A stretch of 64,000 bases of DNA. It comes from Cyclobacteriaceae bacterium. Its GTDB lineage: Bacteria; Bacteroidota; Bacteroidia; Cytophagales; Cyclobacteriaceae. The DNA lies in the NCBI GenBank assembly GCA_019638395.1, contig JAHBTX010000004.1:62001-126000 (forward strand), in the 5' to 3' direction. A model generated the notes under the pieces. That model did not search any database and was not told where the DNA came from. It saw only the letters and a program-made list of their open reading frames with translations. Positions 52,567 through 60,946 of this stretch are shown here, one piece after another. Position 1 is the first letter of the stretch. Each line of letters begins with the position of its first letter. The translations under genes were made by a program, and so were the position numbers.

Positions 52567-53556
52567 ATGCCAAAACTTACCCTTATTATGCCGGCTTACA
52601 ATGCTGCCAGCTTTATTGAAGAAGCCATTGCAAGTTTGTTAGAGCAAACCTTTACCGATTTTGAATTGTGGCTGGTGGACGATGGCTCTACCGATGCCAC
52701 CCGTGCTAAAATGGAATTGTTTCAGGATTTACGCATTAAACGATTTTATTTTGATGAAAACCGGGGCCGCGTAGTAACCATGAATGAGATGGTTCAGTAC
52801 GTTGAAACAGAATATGTAACCATAACCGATGCCGATGATGTGTCGCATCCTACCCGAATAGAAAAACAAATTACATTACTCGATCAAAAACCAGAAGTAG
52901 CCATGTGCGGCACCTCCTATTGGGCAATGGATGAGAGCGGAATACTAATTAGAAGCATGAATCTTTCTGATGATTACAACTACATTCAGGAAGCCAATTT
53001 AGCAGTACCGCAGTTTCATGGGCCAACTTCTATTTTCAGAACCAGGTTGTTACGGGAGTTAACTGAATTTTACAGGCTTTACTTTAGAACTAACATGGCC
53101 GATACCGACCTGGCTGCGCGTGTGGTTGATAAGTTTCCATCGGTTAATCTAACCGAGCCACTTTACTTTTACCGGATAGTAAGAACATCTGTGTCCAGAA
53201 AAGAATTTTCTTTTCGCTTTGCATTGATTGATCGAACGATCAGCTTTTTATCAAAACAACGAAGAAGTTCTGGTTTTGATAGCCTTCAAAAACCGGATAG
53301 CAGTGAATTGGAAAAATTTATAAAAGATTGGGAAGTAGTGTATGCGGCCGATCCCGCACGCCTCCATCGCGAAGCGGCCTTTTATCATTTATATTGGAAG
53401 GTAACAGGCAGCGCGCTTGCCAGTGCCCGGCAGGCAATTTTGAAAAGGCCACTTGCTATTAAGAACTTATTTTGCCTGGCGTATTGTTCCGTGATGAGTT
53501 TAATTTATCGGGTTAACCGTTTAACTACCAAACATTATAGCGAGTTGATGAGATAA
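52567..53556 (+). CDS. glycosyltransferase family 2
   Basis: 329 residues. LTLIMPAYNAASFIEEAIAS, LVDDGSTDATRAKM and the DxD region TDADDVSHPTRIE define a GT-A family 2 enzyme; QFHGPTSIFRT and YRIVRTSVSRK follow. Only marginal hydrophobicity at the C-terminus, so probably peripheral. It follows folB by 38 bases. Substrates unknown; may act on surface polysaccharide. Confidence 0.9.
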   Translation: MPKLTLIMPAYNAASFIEEAIASLLEQTFTDFELWLVDDGSTDATRAKMELFQDLRIKRFYFDENRGRVVTMNEMVQYVETEYVTITDADDVSHPTRIEKQITLLDQKPEVAMCGTSYWAMDESGILIRSMNLSDDYNYIQEANLAVPQFHGPTSIFRTRLLRELTEFYRLYFRTNMADTDLAARVVDKFPSVNLTEPLYFYRIVRTSVSRKEFSFRFALIDRTISFLSKQRRSSGFDSLQKPDSSELEKFIKDWEVVYAADPARLHREAAFYHLYWKVTGSALASARQAILKRPLAIKNLFCLAYCSVMSLIYRVNRLTTKHYSELMR

Positions 53557-53570
53557 TCTTATTGGTTAAT

Positions 53571-53876
53571 CTACTTCCCCTGCTCCGCAAACATAAACCC
53601 CTTCGCATCGGCACCTTCATAAAAATCCACTTGCTTGCCAATCAGGTACATGGTGTGCTTTTTATCGATGTGAATGGTAATACCTTCAAGGGTATAAGTA
53701 AGGTCGGTTGGTTTTTCTTTATCGAAACCAATTATTAGGGCTACTCCCCCGCAACCACCTCCACGAATGCCCACCCGTAAACCATACTCAGCGGGTATGT
53801 TTTTGGTTTGCATAATCTTTCGTACTTCTGTTGCTGCCCGGGGTGTTAATCCTACCGGTTCAATTTTTTCAAACAT
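53571..53876 (-). CDS. IscA/HesB-like Fe-S protein
   Basis: 101 residues of the A-type carrier family: VGLTPRAATEVRKIM, GLRVGIRGGGCGGVALIIGFD and YLIGKQVDFYEGADAKGFMF. The first Cys is kept, but the C-terminal C-G-C pair found in canonical IscA is missing (chain ends GFMFAEQGK). Such short forms are frequent in Bacteroidota and probably do not bind clusters in the canonical way. Confidence 0.87.
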   Translation of the reverse strand: MFEKIEPVGLTPRAATEVRKIMQTKNIPAEYGLRVGIRGGGCGGVALIIGFDKEKPTDLTYTLEGITIHIDKKHTMYLIGKQVDFYEGADAKGFMFAEQGK

Positions 53877-53949
53877 CAGGCGTTAATATTATAAGGCAAC
53901 AGTCAAAATTATCTAAAAATTAAACACCTTTGAAACTCATTTAATTCCC

Positions 53950-54471
53950 ATGGAAGCTGTTATTGAATTTGGAAAAATCCTGATCCCCGCGGCATTGGTA
54001 CTGTATGCAGTTTACCTAACCGTTCGATCGTTTATTATCAAGGAAATTGAATTGAAGAAATTAGAAATACGCACCCGCAGTATTGAAACCATTTTACCCG
54101 CCCGGCTACAAGCGTATGAACGCATGACGTTGTTTCTAGAGCGTATTGCACCCCAGAACTTATTAATTCGGTTAAACAATCCGGGTTTTACCGCACGCGA
54201 TTTTCAACGGGTATTGTTGGATGAAATCCGCAATGAGTTTAACCATAACGTATCGCAGCAGGTTTACATGAGCGAAGAAGTTTGGAACCAGGTGCGTAAT
54301 GCCAAGGAAGACCTTGTGTTAACCATAAACGATGCTGCTTCCGTTTTACCAGCCGAAGCCACCAGCATCGAATTGTCGAAAAAGATTTTTGAAGCGATTA
54401 TGTCCAAGCAGGTTGACCTGATCGGGCTCGCACTTTCAGAATTAAGAAAAGAAATTCAGCAAACATTTTAA
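53950..54471 (+). CDS. conserved hypothetical membrane-anchored protein
   Basis: 173 residues. One N-terminal helix (FGKILIPAALVLYAVYLTV) then a soluble helical body with LEIRTRSIETILPARLQAYERM, ERIAPQNLLIRL and NEFNHNVSQQVYMSEEVWNQV. It looks like a conserved Bacteroidota family (possibly that called DUF7935) of unknown role. First of four overlapping genes: its TAA shares its last A with the ATG of the next gene. Confidence 0.68.
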   Translation: MEAVIEFGKILIPAALVLYAVYLTVRSFIIKEIELKKLEIRTRSIETILPARLQAYERMTLFLERIAPQNLLIRLNNPGFTARDFQRVLLDEIRNEFNHNVSQQVYMSEEVWNQVRNAKEDLVLTINDAASVLPAEATSIELSKKIFEAIMSKQVDLIGLALSELRKEIQQTF

Positions 54472-55112
54472 TGGCCCGTACCGCATTAGTAGCAGGAGCA
54501 ACCGGATTAATTGGCAACCAATTAGTACAGTTACTGCTGCCTGATGCGGCATATCAAAGAGTGATAGCACTTAGCCGCAAGCCGCTAGCTATTACTCATC
54601 CGAAGTTAGAAAATGTTTTACTGAACGTAGAGGAATGGGCTAAACTCAACAGCCTGCAAGCAGACGATATATTTTGTTGTTTGGGCACCACCATCAAACA
54701 AGCAAAAACCAAAGCAGCGTTTCGTAAAGTAGATTTTGATTACCCGGTTGAAGTAGCAAAAGCACTTAAACAAAATGGTGCTGAAAATTTTTTGCTGGTA
54801 TCAGCGCTTGGCGCGGATAAGAACTCACGTATTTTTTACAATCAGGTGAAGGGCGAGGTAGAGGCTGCAATTATAGAAATAAACTACCACGCTACGTATG
54901 TTTTCAGGCCTTCGTTGCTGTTGGGCGATCGCAAAGAGCAGCGCAGTGGTGAAGATGCAGCCAAGGTATTCTATAAAATTTTCGGAGCACTCATTCCACA
55001 AAAGTATAAAGGCATTGATGCACAAAAAGTAGCGCGTGCTATGGTAGCCGAAGCGAAGTCGGGAAAACAGGGGTTGCAGGTGTATGAATCGGCAGTATTA
55101 CAACAATATTAA
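54471..55112 (+). CDS. NAD(P)H-binding protein, HTATIP2/TIP30-like
   Basis: 213 residues. The nucleotide-binding motif TALVAGATGLIGNQLVQLL is followed by FCCLGTTIKQAKTKAAFRKVD and LLVSALGADKNSRIFYNQVKGE, where Tyr and Lys take the catalytic positions of an atypical SDR. Substrate unknown. Second gene in the packed operon; its end overlaps the next by 29 bases. Confidence 0.87.
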   Translation: MARTALVAGATGLIGNQLVQLLLPDAAYQRVIALSRKPLAITHPKLENVLLNVEEWAKLNSLQADDIFCCLGTTIKQAKTKAAFRKVDFDYPVEVAKALKQNGAENFLLVSALGADKNSRIFYNQVKGEVEAAIIEINYHATYVFRPSLLLGDRKEQRSGEDAAKVFYKIFGALIPQKYKGIDAQKVARAMVAEAKSGKQGLQVYESAVLQQY

Positions 55113-56283
55113 GCACAGTTTTATCTTTTGTGCAGCTTTGCTCGCCACCGTAGCAAGTGCGCAAGTCAATAAAATTTCCGGAACCATTACCGATGCCGAT
55201 TCGGGCGAACCCATTCCTTTTGCCAATGTATTTTTTGCCAGCACCAGTATTGGCATCAGCAGCGATATGGAGGGAAAGTTTGTGCTTCAGAAATTTCCAG
55301 ATGGCAAATATGATTTTACAGTTGCTTATGTTGGTTATGAACCCTTTCAGCAAGCCTTTGAATTTAATGGGTCTGAATTCAGGCTTACCATAAAACTTAA
55401 AACCCAGGAGGTTAAATTGAGAGAAGTAATTATAACAGCAGATACAGCGGGCTGGGCTCAGAACTTTGCCATCTTCAAACGAAGTTTTTTAGGAGAAACA
55501 GCAAATGCAGCTAATTGCACTATTCTGAATCCACGCGATATTCATCTTTATTTTGACAAACAGGCTCGCATATTAGTGGCACATGCCCGTAAACCCATTG
55601 TAATAGAAAACAAAGCGTTGGGTTACACCATTCAATGGTATATGCAAAAATTTGAGTTGAACTATTCAGAACAGCGATTGGAAGTTTTTGGCATTCCATC
55701 TTTTCAACAATTAACACCTAAGCACGATCGGCAGTTGAAACAATGGAGCAAAGAGCGGGAGCGTGCTTATCGTGGTTCTATCACCCATTTTATGCGTACA
55801 CTTTTGCGCAAAAATTGGATGGATGAAGGCTTTGAAGTGCGGTTAGTAAATCTGGTTCCTAATCCACAACGCCCTTCAAAAGAATTTCTGGATAAAAAGC
55901 TGACTGCACTGAAAGCAGATATAACTTCTTCGGGCGATAGTTTGAAATATTATTCGCGCCTGGCAGCCAAGCCTGAGCTGATTGAAGAAGTTTCGCGCGA
56001 GTTAGCCAATGCAGAGCAGATCATGAACGATCAAACACAAACTCTGTTTAAACGAACCCTTGCAGTACGCTACAAAAATGAAAAGCCGGCTTATCCGCCA
56101 ACGGTGGGCCGCACTACACGAAAAGTTCAGGATTCATTTCTTCGTATTTTTGATGAAATGAAAATTTATTCGAATGGATATTACGAACCGGTTCAAAATC
56201 TGTTTGTAGAAATGTATTGGGGCTGGTCTGAAAAAATCAGCGATATGTTGCCCCTGGATTATTTACCACCATCAGCAAAATGA
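55084..56283 (+). CDS. exported protein with carboxypeptidase-like regulatory domain
   Basis: 399 residues. After a signal peptide (IFCAALLATVASAQ), residues ~30-110 form a CarboxypepD_reg-like domain (GTITDADSGEPIPFANVFF, VGYEPFQQAFEFNG). The remaining ~280 residues match no family I can name but are present in Bacteroidota after such domains; no TonB plug follows, so it is not a receptor. Probably periplasmic or outer-membrane associated. Confidence 0.78.
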   Translation: MNRQYYNNIKHSFIFCAALLATVASAQVNKISGTITDADSGEPIPFANVFFASTSIGISSDMEGKFVLQKFPDGKYDFTVAYVGYEPFQQAFEFNGSEFRLTIKLKTQEVKLREVIITADTAGWAQNFAIFKRSFLGETANAANCTILNPRDIHLYFDKQARILVAHARKPIVIENKALGYTIQWYMQKFELNYSEQRLEVFGIPSFQQLTPKHDRQLKQWSKERERAYRGSITHFMRTLLRKNWMDEGFEVRLVNLVPNPQRPSKEFLDKKLTALKADITSSGDSLKYYSRLAAKPELIEEVSRELANAEQIMNDQTQTLFKRTLAVRYKNEKPAYPPTVGRTTRKVQDSFLRIFDEMKIYSNGYYEPVQNLFVEMYWGWSEKISDMLPLDYLPPSAK

Positions 56284-56732
56284 TTGCCGTTATTCAGCGT
56301 GTAGCGCGAGCGTCAGTAACCATTCATCAACAGCTTAAAGCAAACATGGGTTTGGGTTTGCTGCTATTGGTTGGAATTGAAGATGCCGATACACAGGAGG
56401 ATATTGATTGGCTGGCAGCCAAGGTTGTTAACCTTCGAATTTTTAATGACAGCGAAGGTGTAATGAATGTAAGTGTAAAGGATGCCGGTGGCGATATCAT
56501 AATCGTGAGCCAGTTTACATTACACGCCAGTACTAAAAAGGGTAATCGACCCAGCTACTTGAAAGCAGCAAAACCGGAGGTGGCAATTCCGCTGTACCAA
56601 AAGTTTATCGAGGCTGTTCAATTGGTGTTAGGCAAGCCGGTTCAAACCGGTGAGTTTGGTGCTGATATGAAAGTTGAGTTGGTAAATGATGGGCCTGTAA
56701 CCATTCTGATTGATACTAAGAATAAATTCTAA
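56280..56732 (+). CDS. dtd: D-aminoacyl-tRNA deacylase
   Basis: 150 residues. IAVIQRVARASV opens the chain, then SQFTLHAST and NDGPVTILIDT, the two motifs facing the active site (the latter with the Gly-Pro pair that gives chiral selection). The enzyme removes D-amino acids from mischarged tRNA. The start overlaps the preceding gene by 4 bases. Confidence 0.95.
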   Translation: MIAVIQRVARASVTIHQQLKANMGLGLLLLVGIEDADTQEDIDWLAAKVVNLRIFNDSEGVMNVSVKDAGGDIIIVSQFTLHASTKKGNRPSYLKAAKPEVAIPLYQKFIEAVQLVLGKPVQTGEFGADMKVELVNDGPVTILIDTKNKF

Positions 56733-56778
56733 AGTGATGTTTGTGTAGCGAAATTTCAATTTTGAGATTTTACTACTA

Positions 56779-57732
56779 CTAAATAATGGCAATCCCCACC
56801 AATATCAAGTTCAAAACGCCATATACCCATAACACAATGCGGGCGCCCACCTGATTTACCCGAACGGCTTTGTCTTTTTTTCCATTATCGTAATACCGTA
56901 AGGCTAAGGCCGAAACTACCAATGTTCCAAAAATTCCTAAGAAGGTAAGTGTGTGTAACGTATCTACCAATGTAAAGGCCGAAGTTTCGGGCAAGATGGA
57001 ATCGATAATGTATTTATTACCCACTGTAGCAAACAAGCCACCCACCGGTAAGCCAAAGCGTGGCTCAAGTTCTTGCACCTGAATTGTAAAACTGATAACA
57101 GAGATCAGAAATGCGATGTACATGCCGATAAAGATTTTAAGAAATAAGCCCCACGCATTTCTTTCAATATCCAGTTCAATAGCAAATGCCGAAAAATTCT
57201 GAAAGTCGCGATGAGGGCGGGGGTCTCCAAAGCCGGTTTCATAATCATTCAATACCGATGAAACCTTAAAGTTAGTTATGTCCCAGCCATCTAACGCCTC
57301 GGCTTTGTCGTACGTGCTTCCTTTCACATCGGGTTTAAACACTAAACTGTTAATATCAAACAGGGCGTTTTCTATCTGTACACGCAAGTGCTGTTTATCG
57401 AACGGAAAATCTGTTACCTGCCAGCTTTCTTTCATGGTGGCTTTCATTTTCATAATGGCCCAGGTTTTTCCATTTATGCTATCTAAAATTATTTCGGGTG
57501 CATCAATCGATTTGGCATTGGGAATATCTAACTGGGTGGAAAAATCAAAGGCGGGGTTGTCGTATAAAAACCACAACCAAAAACGCATGGTATATTCCTT
57601 ATCACGAAAGTTAATATCGTGCACACTAATCACATACGAACCTACCGTAACCGAATCGGGTTGGGCTTGTGCTTTTGTAATGATGAATGAAGATAGCAGA
57701 ATAAAAACCGGGAGGACACGGGGGAATTTCAT
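56779..57732 (-). CDS. prokaryotic pentameric ligand-gated ion channel homologue
   Basis: 317 residues from ATG 57732, with a signal peptide (VLPVFILLSSFIITKAQAQ) as in bacterial members. The extracellular (periplasmic) beta-sandwich has YTMRFWLWFLYDNP and the W-x-V-x(2)-FPFD-x-Q Pro-loop (WQVTDFPFDKQHLRV), without the two Cys of the animal Cys-loop. Four helices follow: GLFLKIFIGMYIAFLISVIS (M1), the pore-lining GLPVGGLFATVGNKYI (M2 region), LHTLTFLGIFGTLVVSALAL (M3) and IVLWVYGVLNLILVGIAII (M4). This is the GLIC/ELIC superfamily. Ligand and ion selectivity are unknown. Confidence 0.85.
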   Translation of the reverse strand: MKFPRVLPVFILLSSFIITKAQAQPDSVTVGSYVISVHDINFRDKEYTMRFWLWFLYDNPAFDFSTQLDIPNAKSIDAPEIILDSINGKTWAIMKMKATMKESWQVTDFPFDKQHLRVQIENALFDINSLVFKPDVKGSTYDKAEALDGWDITNFKVSSVLNDYETGFGDPRPHRDFQNFSAFAIELDIERNAWGLFLKIFIGMYIAFLISVISFTIQVQELEPRFGLPVGGLFATVGNKYIIDSILPETSAFTLVDTLHTLTFLGIFGTLVVSALALRYYDNGKKDKAVRVNQVGARIVLWVYGVLNLILVGIAII

Positions 57733-57795
57733 ACAACAGGAATGGGTAAACGAATGTAAGTAAAAATTCAGTCTTATATGAAACTGGTTAAAACC

Positions 57796-57826
57796 CAACA
57801 GGCAATCCAGATCGGATTGCCTGTTG
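57796..57826 (-). terminator. hairpin after the S9 peptidase gene
   Basis: A 13-bp perfect stem CAACAGGCAATCC (57796-57808) with GGATTGCCTGTTG (57814-57826). On the minus strand it is followed by GGTTTTAACC, a weak T run. It lies just after the leftward peptidase gene and before the leftward channel gene. Confidence 0.65.
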
Positions 57827-57850
57827 CTGTTGCTTGGCGTCTTGCGATAA

Positions 57851-60283
57851 TCAATACTTCATGTTCACCTTGGTATCTTTTGGTTTTTCGGTAGGATTCT
57901 TTACGTACGTATCTAACCAGGTATCCATTTCCCAAAGCGTGTGCATAATACTTTCCTTGGCGGCATAGCCATGACTTTCGTATGGTAATACTACGTAGCG
58001 CGCTGTGCCACCATGACCTTTAATGGCATTGTAAAAACGTTCGGTTTGAATTGGGAAGGTACCCGAGTTGTTGTCAGCCTCACCGTGTATAAATAAAATT
58101 GGTTCTTTCAGTTTATCGGCATATGAGAAAGGCGACATCTGGTAATACACTTCGGGTGCCTGCCAGTAGGTACGCTCTTCGGCCTGAAAACCGAATGGTG
58201 TTAATGTGCGGTTATAGGCACCACTGCGGGCAATACCTGCTTTAAAAATATCGGAATGTGCGAGCAGGTTGGCAGTCATAAACGCACCGTACGAATGCCC
58301 GCCAACCCCTACGCGGTTTGGATCAAGCACTCCCAACGCTGCACCATAGTCCACTACAGCTTTGGCACTGGCCACCAGTTGTGGAATATACGTATCATTT
58401 GGTTCGGTAGTGCCTTCGCCTACAATAGGCATCGAAGCATTATCAAACACAGCATAACCACGCATTACCCAATAAATGGGCCCGCCCCAACTTAAACGCG
58501 TAAAGGTATGCGGAGAGCCTTTCACCTGGCCGGCAGCATCGGCCGATTTAAATTCGCGCGGATAAGCCCACACAAATCCCGGTAACGGTCCGTCTTCTTT
58601 TTTATAACCGGGTGGTAAATACAAATCGGCAGTAAGTTCCACACCATCGGCACGTTTGTATTTTAAAACCTGCTTGGTAACGTCTTTAAGTTGTGGATAC
58701 GGATGCGGAAAAGCAGTTACAGGGCTAAGCTTGGTTGAACCAATTGTACGCGCATAATAATTCGGGTTTTCTGTATTCGATTCGCGCGAGGTAATAAAGG
58801 TTCCTTTCTTTGAATCGAGGAATGTGATAAACGTTTCGTAATACGGTGCGGCACATTGCCACTGGCGGGTTTTTTTTCCTGTATTCAAATCCATTTTATC
58901 CAAAAAGGGTAAATCACCGGCAGGCGAAGAACCGGCTCCGGTTAAGAATACAGTATTGTTGGTAATCGCCATAACGTTACGTCCATATTGATTAGGGGTT
59001 GTGATAACGGTACCCGGATCGTTGTATCCATCTTCGTAGTTGCGATCAAATACAGTTTTCTTAACTCCGGTAGCTGGGTTTACCTGATATACACGTTCTT
59101 TGCGATCGCTTGTCCAGCGCTCATACACCCAGGCTACATTATCGTTACCCCAACTAATCCGCGAGAAGCGAAGTGGTAAACTGATTAACTCTTTTGCATT
59201 GCCGCTGAAAGGATAATCCCACGTATAAACTTTATCGCGTATATCGGCTTTGGCTTTCGGATCGCCACCATCTTGTGCATGCGCCCACACTAAAGTAGCT
59301 GGTTTATCGGCACGCCAGTTATGTGCGCGTGGTTCGCGTTGGGTGGCATTAAACCCTGTGGGGATATAATCCAGCAATGGAATTTTTATTATCTCTTTCA
59401 CCAGCTTACCATCTAAATCAACCACGCTAACAGTGGTAGGAAATAAATAGGCTGGAACTAAGTAAGAGTAGGGCTTCTGAATAATTTCGGTTAGTATTAA
59501 TTTACCATCGGGCGATGGATTAAAACCAGCATGTATGGCTTTGGCATTAAGCGTTTTTTCAAGGCCGGTGATACTTTTCAGAACCAGATCGGATTGTGCG
59601 TAGTAATCGAAGGCAGCCTCATCATGTGGATTTTTTAATAAGTCCTGATATGTGCGCGAAGGTGCTTTCTTACCCAGGTTTTCTTCTACCACGGGGCCGG
59701 CTGGGATTCTCGATTTTTCAGGAAGTGGCTTTAAGTTTTCGGGTACGGCTGCAAACAGGATTTGTTCCGAATTGGAAAGCCACGTGTAGCCGCCCATTAC
59801 GTTGTTGATTTTGCGCTCGGTTAGTTTAGATGCAGCAAGTGTGGTAATATCAATCAACCAAAGTTCAATCTTATCCGGATTGTTTTGCAGGAAAGCAATC
59901 TTCTTGCTATCGGGCGAAAATGAAATGCTGCTTGCTGAAAGTGGATCGGGTAAATTTTTGATAGCTAATTCTTCGCCATCATTTAATCGTTTAGCCTTTA
60001 AGCCGATGGTATAGCTGCTGCGGCTGGGGCCAAAGTTTTGTGGATTGATGCGCAGCCCTGCAATCCGTAGCTCGGGCCGCGAAAGTTGTTCAATGGTTGG
60101 AAAATCAGAACGCTCCAGAAACAACATCCATTGTTTATCGGGCGAGAATGAAACAAACGGAGTAAGCGGTGCTTCCAGCAGTTTTGCAATTGCTTCGGGT
60201 GGGCGTTGATAGCCGAGGTTTTCCTGTGCAAATGTGCTGCAGGTAACAAAACAGAGCAGATAAAGTATTTTTTTCATAAGCAT
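57851..60283 (-). CDS. S9 family peptidase (prolyl oligopeptidase/glutamyl peptidase type)
   Basis: 810 residues. Signal peptide (MKKILYLLCFVTCSTFA), then a PD40-like beta-propeller with blades such as VSFSPDKQWMLFLERSD and ISFSPDSKKIAFLQNN, and a C-terminal alpha/beta-hydrolase domain. The nucleophile is in GVGGHSYGAFMTANLLA, the acid in LFIHGEADNNSG and the His in LPYESHGYAAKES. The closest known group is S9C/S9D, including chloroplast glutamyl endopeptidase. Periplasmic. A second ATG two codons in is equally possible. Confidence 0.92.
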   Translation of the reverse strand: MLMKKILYLLCFVTCSTFAQENLGYQRPPEAIAKLLEAPLTPFVSFSPDKQWMLFLERSDFPTIEQLSRPELRIAGLRINPQNFGPSRSSYTIGLKAKRLNDGEELAIKNLPDPLSASSISFSPDSKKIAFLQNNPDKIELWLIDITTLAASKLTERKINNVMGGYTWLSNSEQILFAAVPENLKPLPEKSRIPAGPVVEENLGKKAPSRTYQDLLKNPHDEAAFDYYAQSDLVLKSITGLEKTLNAKAIHAGFNPSPDGKLILTEIIQKPYSYLVPAYLFPTTVSVVDLDGKLVKEIIKIPLLDYIPTGFNATQREPRAHNWRADKPATLVWAHAQDGGDPKAKADIRDKVYTWDYPFSGNAKELISLPLRFSRISWGNDNVAWVYERWTSDRKERVYQVNPATGVKKTVFDRNYEDGYNDPGTVITTPNQYGRNVMAITNNTVFLTGAGSSPAGDLPFLDKMDLNTGKKTRQWQCAAPYYETFITFLDSKKGTFITSRESNTENPNYYARTIGSTKLSPVTAFPHPYPQLKDVTKQVLKYKRADGVELTADLYLPPGYKKEDGPLPGFVWAYPREFKSADAAGQVKGSPHTFTRLSWGGPIYWVMRGYAVFDNASMPIVGEGTTEPNDTYIPQLVASAKAVVDYGAALGVLDPNRVGVGGHSYGAFMTANLLAHSDIFKAGIARSGAYNRTLTPFGFQAEERTYWQAPEVYYQMSPFSYADKLKEPILFIHGEADNNSGTFPIQTERFYNAIKGHGGTARYVVLPYESHGYAAKESIMHTLWEMDTWLDTYVKNPTEKPKDTKVNMKY

Positions 60284-60431
60284 ATTGATTACTAAATAGT
60301 AACCGGAAATTTAAGGTATGCTGCTGCTTACTCGTTTATATTTTCCTTTAAGCCCCTAATTTTAGATTTAACTGGCCGGATAAGCGAAAAAACTTGGTAA
60401 TTTTCGGAGTAAAACGAATTAGATTTTAATT

Positions 60432-60890
60432 ATGACCGATTTATTGGTACTTACCCACTCCACCTTACGCTATTTTATACTGGTGTTTCTGTTGATTTTG
60501 TTGTTTCGCTCCTTTCAGGGCTGGCAACAGAAGCGGGCATTTACTGCTACCGATAATAAGGTGAGCCTTTGGTTATTTATTCTTACACACTCGCAATTGC
60601 TGATTGGGTTAATACTTTACTTCATCAGTCCGCTTGTAATATTTGACGGGGCTTCTATGAAAAATGCAGTAACCCGCTATTGGCTGGTAGAGCACATTAG
60701 CATGATGTTGATAGCAGTGGGTTTGATTACACTGGCCCGCACTACTTCCAAAAAGATGACTGATGCGGTAGCCAAACACAAACGCTTGTTTATCTTTAAT
60801 CTAATAGCATTTGTAATAATTCTGGTAGCTATAGCACAAATGGCTCGGGTTGATAGCAGCCGACATTTCTTTAGTTTACCAACATTGTAA
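60432..60890 (+). CDS. small four-helix membrane protein, cytochrome-b-like
   Basis: 152 residues with four hydrophobic segments (about 10-28, 44-64, 84-100, 118-136). Several His lie at helix ends (THSTLRY, LTHSQLLIG, LVEHISMML, KHKRLF), the arrangement of di-haem b-type membrane proteins. Database relatives in Bacteroidota are usually labelled cytochrome B, but haem binding is not proven here. Confidence 0.65.
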   Translation: MTDLLVLTHSTLRYFILVFLLILLFRSFQGWQQKRAFTATDNKVSLWLFILTHSQLLIGLILYFISPLVIFDGASMKNAVTRYWLVEHISMMLIAVGLITLARTTSKKMTDAVAKHKRLFIFNLIAFVIILVAIAQMARVDSSRHFFSLPTL

Positions 60891-60946
60891 AATTTCACTG
60901 ATCAAAAAATCGTAATTCGTAAATCATAGATTGCAAATTCTAAAAC

